Of a stretch of DNA of 64,000 nt, positions 1 through 11,534 are shown piece by piece (the stretch's first letter is position 1; each line of letters opens with the position of its first letter). The position numbers and the translations under genes were made by a program. Location of the stretch: the NCBI GenBank assembly GCA_033558025.1, contig JAUCEF010000004.1, positions 2,232,001-2,296,000 on the forward strand. Reading direction: 5' to 3'. The stretch comes from Phytophthora sp. 'mugwort'. Lineage: Eukaryota > Oomycota > Peronosporomycetes > Peronosporales > Peronosporaceae. A model generated the notes under the pieces. That model saw only the letters and a list, made by a program, of their open reading frames with translations, was not told where the DNA came from and ran no database searches.

Positions 1-29
1 TTCCTGATGGATGGCCCATGACCAGCTGG

Positions 30-457
30 TGTGACCACACAATATGGGACGGCCATACACTAGGTACAGATCGTATCTAGGAGAGAGAGACACACCATTA
101 AGTACTGATCGCACTTACCAGAGACACAGTTAGGTACGAATCGAACTTAGGTGAGAGACACCTTTAGGTACAAATCGCACTTAGGAAGGAGACATGGCTT
201 GAGGACCACCTATTCAGAAACCGGTGATTTAAGAGATGCATTAAATAGACAGTTTACAATAAGTAGGAACATAGGAGCAGGTTAATAAAGGCTCAGTTTA
301 AATCTACCTAGAAGTTCGCAAGTCGTGGGAATCCCGTCCCACGGACAATAGGATAGCCAGGCTTTCCTCGTGCGAAGAAAACAGAGAGACGCAGGGCGTC
401 TGTCTCTGTTTAGAAACTACGCTTCCTCAGGCCAGGGCGCGTGTGGCCCTCGTCACA
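30..457. repeat. possible LTR (solo or edge copy)
   Basis: The segment begins TGTGAC (30-35) and ends GTCACA (452-457), a perfect 6-bp terminal inverted repeat of the TG...CA type typical of retrotransposon LTRs. The 428-bp length is also in the usual LTR range. The flanking 5-mers (gctgg before, atact after) do not match. It is therefore not a clean solo LTR with a target duplication, and may be the edge copy of an element cut by the window or a diverged copy. No primer-binding site or polypurine tract is convincing. Chance occurrence of a 6-bp inverted repeat cannot be excluded. Confidence 0.35.
61..185. repeat. four-copy degenerate tandem repeat
   Basis: Four copies of a motif like TAGGTACnAATCGnACTTAGG start at about 61, 99, 131 and 165. 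They are separated by GAGAGACAC-like linkers and spaced 38, 32 and 34 bp apart. The array lies inside the possible LTR (30-457). Subterminal repeats of this kind often occur in LTR promoter regions; that role is inference. Confidence 0.6.
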
Positions 458-1895
458 ATACTACTTCTCGATGTCTGTCGAGACTGCAGCAACCTTAACC
501 TTAGTTCCTAAGAACACCGCCTTAGGATTGACAGTTTGTACGTCTCCAGCGTCATATAACGTATTTTCCCGAATAAAAGACCCATCCCTATTTGAAATCC
601 GCTCCCGCCTTCGCGACACATTCTAGAACGATGAAAAATAGAAGTCTGCATCGAATTGAAGTCCGTCTTTGTGTGGCTGTCGTGAAATTTCGAATGGATA
701 TTCAGTATTCCCGCACTCCGATGCGCGATTCCCAATGCGCAAGGAACCTCATATTCGCAACGGAGCAATGGGAGTCATTCGACAAGGACTACCAATATAT
801 CGCAAGCTCGAAGTCATCGTGTGGTCGCAGGAGCGCGGCGACGGTGTATCGTCTTGCGCGACTCGACACTTATGAGTCTAGGCTCTACCCTTACCTCCCA
901 ATACAACTATTTGCTTCTGTGCGACAAATTGGAATCCTCATTCGATTTGAAGTCCGATGCCGCTTAAATTCTATTGAGCACCGGTGTTTTATTCGGTAAA
1001 ATACGTTAGTCACGCGTGTGACACCGTAGGAGTGCGCAACAGCGCTGATTGTCTCGCCACTGTCAACACACTCAAGTGGCGGTAGCTTGTCGGCATTTTA
1101 GTGCTGAACTTCCTGTTCGCTGTCATCTGGGCGATGAAGTAATGGATGGCTCTGCAGCAAGATAAAATACCATAAATACAATGAAACCCTGATCAGCACA
1201 ATAGAATGCAGCACAGCACACGAGCAGAGACGCTGCAGTAGCGTCCCGCCTGAGGACATTTTTATTCCTCTTGCTCTAGCGATGAATGATGGGGGCCACG
1301 GACTCACCTCTCATTCAAGATTCCGCGTCGCCGCCGGCAAACAGCGCCTAGACCGTGTGGGGGAGGGGCTGAAAGAGGCGCCAGGCTAACCGCGCGTCTT
1401 CGGCGACTTGCAGCGCGCAGCTGGCGCTGGGCGGATGGACTGCGGCGGGGATGGAGGAGGCGCTGAGGCGGCCGCGCGTCGTCGGAGACCAGTAGCGCGC
1501 GGCTGGTGCTGGACGAGTGGACTAAGGTAAGCTTGGCGTTGCATTGAGGTGGAAAGGTTTGGCAAAAGCTGGCTGTATTGTATTGCTTCAGTGTTTCTAA
1601 AGCGTTTTCAATTAAATGATGTGGATTTGTTCTACTGTTCGTATTCTGCATTGTATGCGTCGTGTCGCTTACAGCCGGTGAAGGGCGTGGCCAATGCTTT
1701 GCAGATGCCCTGCATTTCGGACGCGTTTCCTTTCACCAGAATTTCCTCGCCCAACTCGATGACAATACTTCGGGACTGCTGAGCAAACAGTAGGTAGAAG
1801 AAATATAGCAACGGACAGAATGCAACTGCCAGGTATGGTTAGCAAGCAATTTTATATGATTGGCTAAACTCTATCATTTTAGATTTGAGATCAAC
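458..1895. other. no gene recognised
   Basis: I see no coding region with recognisable homology or splice structure here. Only short open frames occur on both strands. The stretch holds a two-copy GC-rich repeat (listed separately) and otherwise looks like decayed intergenic or transposon sequence. Confidence 0.5.
1392..1523. repeat. two-copy GC-rich direct repeat, period 82 bp
   Basis: Two 50-bp blocks, 1392-1441 and 1474-1523, both start GCGCGTC and end GGACT. They share GCGCGC(A/G)GCTGG(C/T)GCTGG in the middle. Alignment by eye shows substitutions but equal length, consistent with an old tandem duplication of an 82-bp unit. Confidence 0.6.
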
Positions 1896-1899
1896 TTAA

Positions 1900-3405
1900 G
1901 AATTAGATCGCACCAGATGCAAAAAAGGAGGCTGTATTTTTTTGTTTTTGCTAAAACTTAGTGAGAAGGGCTTTGTTGAACGCCCTGTAGTGGTCGTTGC
2001 CTCAATCGATCCCCAGGCCTTGATCGTTCGCTTAATCGTCTCCAGGCGTTTTTCTTTAGCAGTTTTCTTTGACCTCTTGGCTCCTTTTTGCACACGTGTA
2101 GGTCGCTCCACTATTCAAAGCTCCTTGAGCTTAGCCTTCAGAGGCCCACGACGCCAACATCTAACGGTTGGTACACTGAGGTCGAGTTTTTTTTTTGCAG
2201 TGGCTGCAGGATAGTTAGCATTTCGTCGGCTAGAACATCATCAGACTTCTCGCTTACGTGGCAGTCGAGGTTATCGCTAGCAAAACCGAAGGCTCGGAAA
2301 TGTGCCAATACAGCAAAAACGCAAGTAGAACAGCCACACACGACGGTCCTTCCATGTTTTATTTTGCACTGTGTATAAATGACCTCCATTAGAAAGCCCA
2401 ATAATAATACTCGTAAAGCCAAGCATAATTGAAAACATGCGTATTCTCTCACGTTTTGGGTACGCCGGCAACTCGGTGTGTTCGATAGTGCCATCAAGTT
2501 CACCACGAATAACAAAGAGAAGTGGCAACTTCGTACCGTTGACACAATGATACAAACGGCAGGCAGTCTAGCGGAGTGCTTCTGCTCCACTGTAATCGAT
2601 GCTGGCTTGCCTTCTCCGAGGGCATTTTAGAAGGTGGCATGTCAAAGTAAATTCCTGTCTCGTCGGTGTTGTACACTGCGCAAGCCTCGAAACTTTCGTA
2701 GGTCTTCTTAAAAGGTGCCGCAAACTCGTCTCGAACTATTATAAGGTCCGAGAGCTTCTCCTGTACATTCCAAGAGCGATTTTGACAGTTTAACGACGGT
2801 AATATTACGATAAAATGTCAAATATTGCTTTGGAGTGGATAAAACACAATACAAGAGCAGTTTACCTAGAGTCCACTGGGCGTTCGCTGCACGAATTCAT
2901 GACGATACGCGAAGCGCCTGAGCAGCGGAAGCGATGTACTCCTCGAGCCAGTCCAGATACTGGTCGCGCACGAAACTTGCCATGGTCTTCGCTGTGAGCG
3001 CTTCGCTGTCGCGGCAAGTATCCTTCATGAATGTCGTTAGTTCCATGCCGAGGGGCACCGTCTCACGCCGCCCTGGTGCACGTGAGAGCGTCTTCTCGCT
3101 TCCAGTGTAGCCAAAAAATCCTCTTCGGACCTCCGCCAGTCGTTGATGGTCCAGCGGGGGACGTCTTGCGTCCTGGCTGCCTCCCGCTCGCTCATACCTT
3201 CAACTGCGAGCAGAATATCTCTTTTTTTCTTCATACGGTAGTGTTTGCGATGCCTTCTGTTAACCCCGGAACTGATTAGTCTATCGATCGCAGCTCGCCG
3301 CTCCGTGGTACATGCCTCGTCGGGAGGCCCTGCGCTGGCTGCCTCCATTTTGCCGACTGCCAACCAACAAATTAAGTTTTGGCGTCTACATGCTGATTGG
3401 TCCAA
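1900..3405 (-). mobile_element. degenerate pogo-like (DDE_1) transposon
   Basis: The minus strand carries scattered pieces of a pogo/Tigger-type transposase in the expected order. A CENPB/Tc5-like helix-turn-helix region lies near 3040-3270 (KKKRDILLAVEGMSEREAAR). The first catalytic Asp block lies near 2590-2680 (DETGIYFDMPPSKMPSEKAS). A central block follows near 2460-2540 (NGTKLPLLFVIRGELDG). The second and third Asp blocks are near 2140-2280 (DNLDCHV, then STSVYQPLDVGVVG). A basic tail is near 1940-2110. The blocks lie in different frames, so several frameshifts and deletions have inactivated it. DDE_1 elements insert at TA and use a cut-and-paste transposase; no intact terminal repeats were found here. 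Confidence 0.75.
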
Positions 3406-3599
3406 ATTACGTATTTTCAGAAACCTGATTGGCGGAATAGCTGCCGCGTGCAGCGTCTATGCTACATATGTGTTTGACTGGCAGTTAATTTGGCGGCTTG
3501 CATTCTGTCCGTTGCTGTACCCCATCTTCATGTGGTGTCGGATCGGGCTGTACGCGCGTTGGAGGTCGACTGGCCAGCCAATTCGAGGTTGGCCTTCGA

Positions 3600-4960
3600 C
3601 CTCCATGTGAGCGTAGTTAAGGCCAAATTCAGCGGATACGGCCATGTTCTCTCGCATACGGTCCAGCTCGGGATGAACGTGCGACAGCGCCGAGTGCACT
3701 AGCTCGCGCGGGTAACAACATCCTCTCGCAGCAGTCCGCGGCGGCGAAGAGCTCGCGGACGAGTTTGCCATGCCGCAGGACAGGAGGGCTTAAGCAGGAG
3801 TCGTCGAAGCGGCGGTTACAGCAGGCCAGTAGCCGAGTTAGCAGGCCCATCTTCAGCTGGTGGTAGTGCGTGAAGTCCCTCTTCAGTGCCCGGTTGAACT
3901 ATGAAACAGGGTTATTTGTGGTAGCGTATCCCGACGGTGTATGGTACATCCGCGAAGACACTACGAACTGGACTTGGTATGCATCAAGAATCACGTGCAC
4001 GCGGCGCAGCGCCACAAGCGCTGCGGAGTAGTGGCCCTCCTGGAGCTGCGACCAAATAAATAGCCCCATCAAGTGAAAGATCCCGGAGGCGTCACTAATG
4101 CCATAAACGAGTACCGGGACCCGACGCTGTTCAATTTGAACGTTGCGTTAAGGTGCAGTATGAAAGTACCCGAGTCGCGGGCAGCATTCCGGAGCAGCGC
4201 TTCGTGGACCTGCTCATGAGGGACGGCCGGCCGTCTTATCCGTCCCCAACAATGGGCATGCTGGATGCATCATAGCCGCTAGTGGGCGTGAGGGCGTCGC
4301 TCGCCTTCACGCCCACTAAATGCAGCGCGTCGTACCGCCTCCACAATCTGCTTCCGCTTTATCGTTGCCGCCGAGGCGATTACGCCCATAGTCGTTCGCT
4401 ATGTTTTGCACTGGACGTAGCGGAACAGCCACAGGCCGCAGCTCAAACTTGCGCCCAAGGGTCTGCCGAATGCGCAGCGGCATCAAATTTTCTCGAGCAA
4501 GCTCTTTGATGAACTCACGCTGCTGCGGCGTGATGAAAGTTTCTTCTAGTACGCGCCGGGGTAAGATGCGCTCCTTGTTTGTGCATGTCGACGTTGCCGA
4601 TCCCCTGGCAGATGAGCACCTTGAGGCGTAAAGGACATGACTTGTAGGGGGCCGAGGTTTTGCAGAACTTGTACGCGCAGCACAGCAGCTTGTACCGCAT
4701 TAAGTGCGATGCGCTGCTGTTGCAGGCCGTGCGCGACATCAGCTGGCTCTTAACAGTATCGCAGGTCTTCATGCCTTGCAACAGCAGCGCGGTCTCTGCA
4801 GCGGAAACACTGTTGCACAGCAGGTTCCAGAGGCGGGTGCTGGGAAGGCTACCACAGTGGCGCAGGGTCGAGGGGTCGTGTAACCGGGCACACAACACCT
4901 TGCGCACAGGAAGGTGACTTCCGGGGAGTATACAAACTCTCAGTGAACGGCAGTTCACTA
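3600..4960 (-). mobile_element. degenerate Mutator-like transposase region
   Basis: A minus-strand frame at 4515-4958 contains HLMRYKLLCCAYKFC and CPLRLKVLICQ, then stops at about 4515. It resembles the N-terminal zinc-binding part of oomycete Mutator-like (MULE) transposases. Reading on the same strand in other frames, a segment near 3630-3850 (MGLLTRLLACCNRRFDD) resembles a later part. Stops and frame changes between them show it is a relic. The family assignment rests on remembered similarity and is tentative. Confidence 0.45.
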
Positions 4961-6073
4961 GTCCCTGACCTGTGGGACTGTTACCAAATTAGGTAGATTT
5001 AAGACTGAATATATTTATAGGTGACCCTTTTAATGCGTCTACATACTAACTATTAGTCACCTATACAGTTCCCTAGATGTTATCCCATTGAGTGGCTCTG
5101 AGGTCTTTGTACCATATTTGTGGTACCTATCCATGACCGTCATTACCGTCGACGTCATAGTGATGTTTGACCACATCATTTAGTGTACTTGGGTACACTT
5201 GCTCTGAAAAGTGACTTGGCACTCTTCCTGTAACCCCGTTATAGGTCGCGTGTAAGCTAGGGCACGCTCTACCAGTCAATCGGTTCTCTCAAGCCAACAC
5301 GTCACGATATATTGGATAAAAATCGAATGATCGAGATCTTTGAGGGTACGGCTCGCTTGTGGTGCCAGGATGTTATTGTGTGTTGCTCGGATATTCTTGT
5401 GGTCATGCGTTGTGATTGTTTTGATGTCCGTCCTAAACGTCATGTATATTTTGTCCTATAAATCCAAACATTTGCGTTAGCTTTCCGGTAATATTAAACA
5501 TCTTTTCGGACAGTATCACAGACCCGGTCTCTTCCGTGCACGTCGTCGCATGGAATTCGCGGGCTTGTGTTTGCCAGGGTTTGTGGTGTGTTTTCAGGGA
5601 TTTGATAAATATCTTGTACTGCAGCAATGACAGCGAAAAAGATTTTACATTAGTTTGTACACAAACCGAAAGTGAATTTTACGAATTTACATGATCACCG
5701 TGATTTACAGTAGCGCGTCGTCCCGAAATTCCATTTTTCCATTTACCTGTTGAGCAAGCTTATCTTTGCGCATCCCTAATCCGGCAACAAGTTGCACTCA
5801 CGCAGACTCAGAACGGCATCAATGGAGATATTGGCGTGCACAGGAGCAGGTGGACAGCAAACGTGACATGCGCTTCCACAACGCGGGTTAACATTACAAA
5901 GTCTTTTAACGCTAGTTGTACCAGTTAGACAAAATTATATTCTGACCCAATCATATTTTAGCGACCACTTATTGGCTGAAAAGCCTCGCATTTCCAGCCA
6001 GCCAGCTCCATTGACCCGATTCAAGTGCACCAGATCCAAGTTGACACCCGTTCCGGCCGCGACACCTTCGATC
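4961..6073. other. intergenic; no gene recognised
   Basis: No convincing coding region is seen on either strand. The stretch is AT-richer than the genes that follow. It joins the transposon relics to the ESF1 promoter and 5' UTR, which must lie at its right end just before 6074. Confidence 0.5.
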
Positions 6074-8419
6074 ATGAGCGACCCCGTGCGTGACCAGCGC
6101 TTCCAGAAAGTGCACAACGACCCGGTAAGCGCCTTGAAACTGCGGCGTTATCGACTTGCAATTGGACTGACTGGATGTGCTAATTCCATGGCTGCCGACA
6201 GAGATTCGCGCGCAACTCGAAGCGCAAGAGCAAGCTGCAGATCGACCGGCGTTTCTCGGCGGTTCTTAAGGACGAGCGATTCCAGAGCGTACAGGGAAAA
6301 TATGATAAATATGGTCGTCGCATTGAGAATAAGGACAATGAGCTCAAGAAGTTCTACCGCTTGGACGAGGAGGAGGACGAGGAGGAGGAGAAGGACGAGG
6401 CTAAGGCTTCATCTACGACGAGCTCCGATAACGACAATGAAGAAGCGGACGCTACCGTCGCCAAGAACAATGAGAAGATCTCGCGTCTTGACTACTTGAA
6501 CCGCATGGCGCGCGGCGAGCTCGAGTCGGGTTCGGACAGCTCCGACTCGGACTCCGAGGACAGTGACGACGAAGAAGTAGAAGCTGTTTCCAAGCAGGAG
6601 GAGGAGGATATCCCCATGGGCGAGGAGACCAAACGATTCGCCGTGCTCAACTGCGACTGGACACGTATCCGTGCCGTGGACCTATTCGCACTCTGCCAGT
6701 CGTTTGCTCCTGCCACGGGTGCCGTACAGAATGTGACCATCTATCCATCTGACTTTGGTCTCCAGAAAATGGTACGTGCAAATGCTCGCTGGGAGTTGAA
6801 CCTGAGCGTTTTAATGCTGATTATCGACTTGTAACGTGCAGAAAGAGGAGTCGCAGCTCGGACCGCAGGGTCTCTGGGACGACGAGGACAAGAGCAAGGA
6901 GAAGGTAGAGGATGAGGAACAACCTGAGACCGTTGAGAACGACGACGAGGCTAATAGTGAAGACGGAAAAGAGGACGAGGAGAAGGCAGCAAAAGTCGCC
7001 AGTGATGACGAAGGTAGTGACAGCGACGCAGAAGTCGGGGAGGACTACGACTCGGATGATCCGCTTGGCGTCAAGAAGAGCGTGACGCTGGAAGGCGAAT
7101 GTGACGGCTTTGACCGCGAAAAGCTGCGCAACTATGAGCTGCAGAAACTGCGTTATTATTATGCTGTCGTCACGTGCGATTCGGTGAAGACCTCCAGTAC
7201 GATTTTCGACCAGTGCGACCAGCTCGAGTACGAGACATCGTCCAACGTTCTAGACCTTCGCTATGTGCCGGACGACACGACCTTCACCAACACACCCAAG
7301 GAGTTGTGCGACAGCGTACCTGACCGCTACAAGCCAGCTATCTTCGCCACGCTGGCACTACAGCAGACAGACGTGAAACTCACGTGGGAAGAGGATGACG
7401 AGCAGCGTCTTGAGCTTCTGACGCGTCCAACGGACTGGAAAGATGCCCACGACGATGACTTCAAGGCGTATCTCGCGTCCGATGTGTCGGATGCTTCCGA
7501 CGTTGAGGATGATAGCGACGACAGTGAGGAAGAGGAAGAAGTTAACGCCAAGACAGATGCCATTGCCCCAGACAGCAACAAGAAGACGAAGAAAGAGGCC
7601 AAGATCAAGAAGCTTCGGAACCGCTACCGGTCCATGCTATTGGGCAGCGACGCAGAGGAAGAAGACGACAGCGTTCCTGAAGGAGGTTTGGGAGTCAGCA
7701 GTGACGAGGAAGAAGGAATAGCAGGCGACATGGAGATGTCGTTCACACCTGGTGCGGGTGACGTGCTGAAGGCAAAGCGGCAGAAGGAGCTTGAAGCGAA
7801 CGAGACGCCTTTCGAGCGATACACACGTGAGAAAAAACAGGAGAAGAACCGCAAGTTGCACGACAAACGTGCACGTCAGAAGGAGCTGGAGCGGGAGCAG
7901 CGCGAAGTGCTCAAGCAAAAGGGTCGTGGTGCCAAGGAGGCCAATTTATTGCGTGAAGCGATCAACGGAGGTGGCAATAGCAGCGATGGTGGCCACAGTG
8001 ACAGTGACGAGGACGAACGCAACTTTGACATGAAGAAAATCGCCAAACAAGAGAAAATCAAGTCTCTAAAGGGCAAACGCCGAGCTAAGGAGATGAAGAA
8101 ATTGATGAAGCACAAGGCAAGTGGCGGACTACAAGAAGGTTTTGAATTCGATGCTGCGGATCCGCGTTTCACTGCGCTATATGCTAAGGGCTCGCAGTTC
8201 CAGTTGGACCCGACAGACCCCAAGTTTAAGAAGACGGAGGCTACGCAGGCCATTTTTAAGGAGCGACGGCAACGATATGACCAGGACGCTACACAGGCCA
8301 AGCGTGTCAAGACTGCTGAGAATAGTAAGCATACGTTGAATGCTATGGTGGAAAACCTCAAACGGAAGTCGCAGCAGGACAAGAAGAAGAGTAAGAAGCA
8401 GAAACAGAGCAAAGCATAA
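6074..8419 (+). CDS. ESF1: ESF1-like pre-rRNA processing protein
   Basis: Three exons, 6074-6124, 6202-6771 and 6842-8419, give 732 residues. Both introns are short GT-AG (77 and 70 nt), and the first has a TGCTAAT branch-like site. ESF1 is a nucleolar factor needed for 18S rRNA maturation in the small-subunit processome. The N-terminus has DPRF and RRFSAVL blocks. Residues about 135-210 hold the conserved RFAVLNCDWTRIRAVDLFAL region ending in YPSDFG. A C-terminal NUC153 motif (DPRFTALYAKGSQFQLDPTD) lies near 645-670. Long acidic stretches (runs of D/E/S) and a Lys-rich tail suit nucleolar location. Length falls between yeast and human ESF1. It is followed within 125 bp by BBIP1 on the same strand. 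Confidence 0.95.
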
Positions 8420-8540
8420 GCGGTTACTGACTGTAGATCGTCCAGTGATTGGGTCTATATATAGAGAAAGGTTTCAGCTTAAATGTCCGTTTCGAGTCTC
8501 CCCGTTTGTAGATCTTTGTTGAGAGCAAAGCTGTAGTAGG

Positions 8541-8843
8541 ATGCAGGTAAGGAGGGAGTATTGTACGATCTGGTTGTTTGTATCCCTGACGACGGTAGCT
8601 GAATCCTTTTGTTCTGTTGAGCAGCGCATTCAAATCCAAGAGGTCCTACCGAAAGCCGGACTTGTGTACTCGGAACGTGGCAACTTGACTGAAGTGCTGT
8701 GTAAACCCAAGATTATGCCCATCAAGTCGGCGACGTTGTTGCGGATTGAAGAAATCGAGAAGCAAGCTCGTGCTTTGACCAAGCCCACTACTGCCAATTC
8801 GCCTGGACTCGACTATTATCGCCCTATGACGTCGAGGAAATGA
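8541..8843 (+). CDS. BBIP1: BBSome-interacting protein 1 (BBIP10)
   Basis: Two exons, 8541-8546 and 8625-8843, give 74 residues. The conserved block EVLPKAGLVY...VLCKPKIMPIKSATL matches BBIP1/BBIP10, the smallest subunit of the BBSome coat that moves membrane proteins in cilia. Human BBIP1 is about 90 residues, so the size fits. The first coding exon is only ATGCAG, followed by a perfect gtaagg donor and an acceptor at 8623-8624. The 78-nt intron is a multiple of three with no stop, so the unspliced message would also encode a 100-residue protein carrying a hydrophobic insert. The gene supports a flagellate (zoospore-forming) organism. An AATAAA-like signal follows near 8882. Confidence 0.85.
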   Translation: MQVRREYCTIWLFVSLTTVAESFCSVEQRIQIQEVLPKAGLVYSERGNLTEVLCKPKIMPIKSATLLRIEEIEKQARALTKPTTANSPGLDYYRPMTSRK

Positions 8844-9031
8844 CAAGGCTACAAGTCTCGTACCGTGGCTTCATTCTAACAGAATAAACACAATTAATTT
8901 TCCTGAAAAAAGACTCAGTGAAGCAACTCATGCGTTTTTTATTTTATTGAAAAGCTGGAGATGGATGCTAGCCAGACCCCCAGACTACGTCTCCTGCTGC
9001 CGAGTGATGAAACTTCACGACGTATAGCGCG

Positions 9032-10206
9032 TTACTGCATGCCACCCGAAAACATCTCGAGCAGAGAGCTGAGTCCCGAGCGCGGAGGCTGCAGACCGTA
9101 AAACTTCTGGCCGATGACGCTTAAATACTGCAGGAGACCAAAATATCACAATAACAATTAGCACTCATGCCTTCCAACACATACGATACGGTACATACGC
9201 TCTTGAGACTGCTGTCGCGAGCAAGAGCTGGCGCGTAACGCTCCTGGAGCATTTGGAAGAGGGGCAGTGCATCACGCTAGCAAGTCACGACACAATATAT
9301 AGCAAACATTCAGCCACACTTCAACATATGATGTAGTTAGATCCGCTCTCACCTCCAGCGTCAACAGCAGGAATCGCGTAAAATTGAACAGCGGCAGGTC
9401 CACGGGGCGTCCTGCGCTCTGGCATTTGGTCACATATGATTCGTAGACCTTATTGGCGTCGCGTAGGTTCTCCAGACTCAGCAGTCTGCACATTATTAAA
9501 AACACACACATCAGCACAATAATTCACCTTCTTCCTACAGTCGTCCAAATCCTTACTGCAGCACCGCGCGAGCGAGATACAAGTCCGATTCACTCGGATA
9601 TCCCTGCGATGACCACTGGAACAGCGCGTCCGCCAGTTCGTGCGGGCTCTCGGCATGCAAAAAGTGCTTCATCGCGTGCGTAAAGTCCCTAGCAGTGCGG
9701 TAGGCACGCGCCAATAGCAGCTGCAGCTCGGGATCTCCGCGCTTGCGAGCGCCCTCGGCCGCAGACCACTTGACTGCGTTCTTGAGGAACACGGCCAGGT
9801 CGGCGCTGAACTGCGGCTTGAGCAGGAACGCGGCATCGATCTGGCGGATGCGCTGCTTGTGCGCATCGTCCACTGGGTGGTGGAAGTCCGCGAAGACGGA
9901 GACCATGAGGTTGCCCATCTCAGTGGCCGCCGTGTTCTGGTCATGTTCGATGAGTTTGAGCGCCGCCTCCAGCGCCAGGGCCACCGCCTTCTCCTGCTGC
10001 TCGGCGTTGGGCTCGTCCCCCTTGAGGAAACGCATGAACAGGGTCTTGTACATCTGTAGCGCGCCGTAGAAGTCGCCTGCCGCCAGCTGCAGTTCCAATT
10101 TCTTTGTCACATTCTCCACGCCGGCGTGCTCGGGGCCACCGCTGCTTGGGGCTGCCACCTTGGCGCCGGCAGCCTTCCGTGCTAATGCTCGGCGGTTCAT
10201 CGCCAT
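9032..10206 (-). CDS. GET4: GET4 homologue (tail-anchored protein targeting)
   Basis: Four exons on the minus strand (10206-9557, 9485-9353, 9276-9199, 9127-9032) give 318 residues, close to the 327 of human GET4. GET4 is an all-helical repeat protein. It bridges the Get3 ATPase with Get5/UBL4A and hands tail-anchored membrane proteins to the ER insertion pathway. Recognisable blocks are KKLELQLAAGDFYGALQMYK near the N-terminus, FLLKPQFSADLAVFLKNAVKW mid-protein, the HFLHAESPHELADALFQWS segment, and NFTRFLLLTLE before the last two exons. Introns are about 71-77 nt. The start ATG at 10206 opens a short Ala/Arg-rich leader. Confidence 0.9.
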
Positions 10207-10377
10207 GGATATACGTGGTCAAATGATTGAGAGATTTAAAAAGACCACTAAAAATTGGACCTATTTGGGTTAAAATGGGCAACTACGTACATTTTTGACT
10301 TAAATGCACATGTATGAAACTGCTTAACACGAAGCTCCGTTTCTTATCGACCTTTAAGGCGTTTAAGCTGCTCTAAC

Positions 10378-10987
10378 TTACAGGTCCCGATACTCGGCCT
10401 GCTTGGGACCGTCGTCCTTGGGGGGCGACTTCTTGTTCATGGCGTCATGCAGTCGCTGATCCTTGCTCGAGTTAGCCAACATGAGATAGTTACTAAGTCC
10501 GCGGACGGCACTGCTCGGCGGAAGATGCAACAACACGCAAACCGCACAATATCAGCACCCAACCAAAAAACAAAATACAGACAGGTAACATACTTGGCCT
10601 TAAGAGCCTCGATCTTCTCCGGGTCCGTCTCGCTGCGGCCCTTCTCGAACTCCCGTCGCACCAGCTCCTTGATGGCCTGGCCCTTCTTGCTCTGCAAACA
10701 ATGACAGCCAAACGAAGCACAAGTAGTTCATAAGCACAAGCAGCCCACAAGCACATTAGAAACTCAGAGTCAGTATAACCCGCTGAAACAGTGGAGGCCA
10801 CAGTATACAGGGGCTCGTACCTTGCCGCCGATGTGTTTGGCCAGACGCATGCAGTCGCGGTACAGCTACGGGAGCAACAAGATAAGGTGAGCTAGGCAAG
10901 GCAGTATAGGCGCAGCAAAGAGGCAGGTAGTGGCAAGGCGAAACGCACCTGGATCGTGGTGCGCGTAACTTGGTTCGTGGCGGACAT
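10378..10987 (-). CDS. LYR-motif (Complex1_LYR) mitochondrial protein
   Basis: Four small exons on the minus strand (10987-10949, 10865-10821, 10691-10594, 10465-10378) give about 89 residues. The second exon opens with the signature LYR followed by DCMRLAKHIGGK. The third has the partner helix with a basic REFEKGRSETDP block. LYR proteins assemble or stabilise respiratory complexes and deliver Fe-S clusters, bound to mitochondrial acyl carrier protein. The last-exon acceptor (tcgag at 10466-10470) was chosen because it alone keeps frame. The stop codon sits inside a perfect donor-like gtaagt, so a further 3' exon is possible. I cannot say which LYRM subfamily it is. Confidence 0.7.
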
Positions 10988-11534
10988 TTTGGCGGGTGGC
11001 TTCGAATGAACAGTGTCGATGCACGTCTCCGATAGGCGTTCGATCTGTCAAAGGCACATGAGGCGTTATATAATGTTAGTCTGACTTTTTTATGACAGGT
11101 TTGTTTAATTATGTCAGATATGGTATTATCTCGATCCACCTACATTAACAGGTCGCTTAAGTACGTACCTCACGCGAAAGGGTATGCAGTACCATAGGCT
11201 ATATCATGACAACCTCCAGCATATAGGATCGCCAATATTGTAGATATGATATTAATGTAATTACCATATCTTTGATATCGTTATTGGCCAAAAATGGCTA
11301 CCGACTATTTTAGAATATGTTGACAAGCGACAACGGTATTCTGAAGCATCGACCCTTGCAAGTCGCGGCTTGGCTATGCCACGAATTTACAATAGTTAAA
11401 TACGGTCCACTGGAAACGTTTGTAATCGAGGCACAGTAGGCGTGTTGGAAAGACGCACGCGAGGACGATGCAAGTTGTACTACGAGACTTCGCAGTTTGA
11501 CAACTTGTAATCACCCGTGACCACCGCCAGCATT
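10988..11534. promoter_or_regulatory. divergent intergenic region between LYR and WDR31-like genes
   Basis: This 547-bp interval separates the start codons of two divergently transcribed genes and so should hold both promoters and 5' UTRs. It is AT-rich at 11080-11330. No further coding region or clear core-promoter motif could be fixed. Confidence 0.5.
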
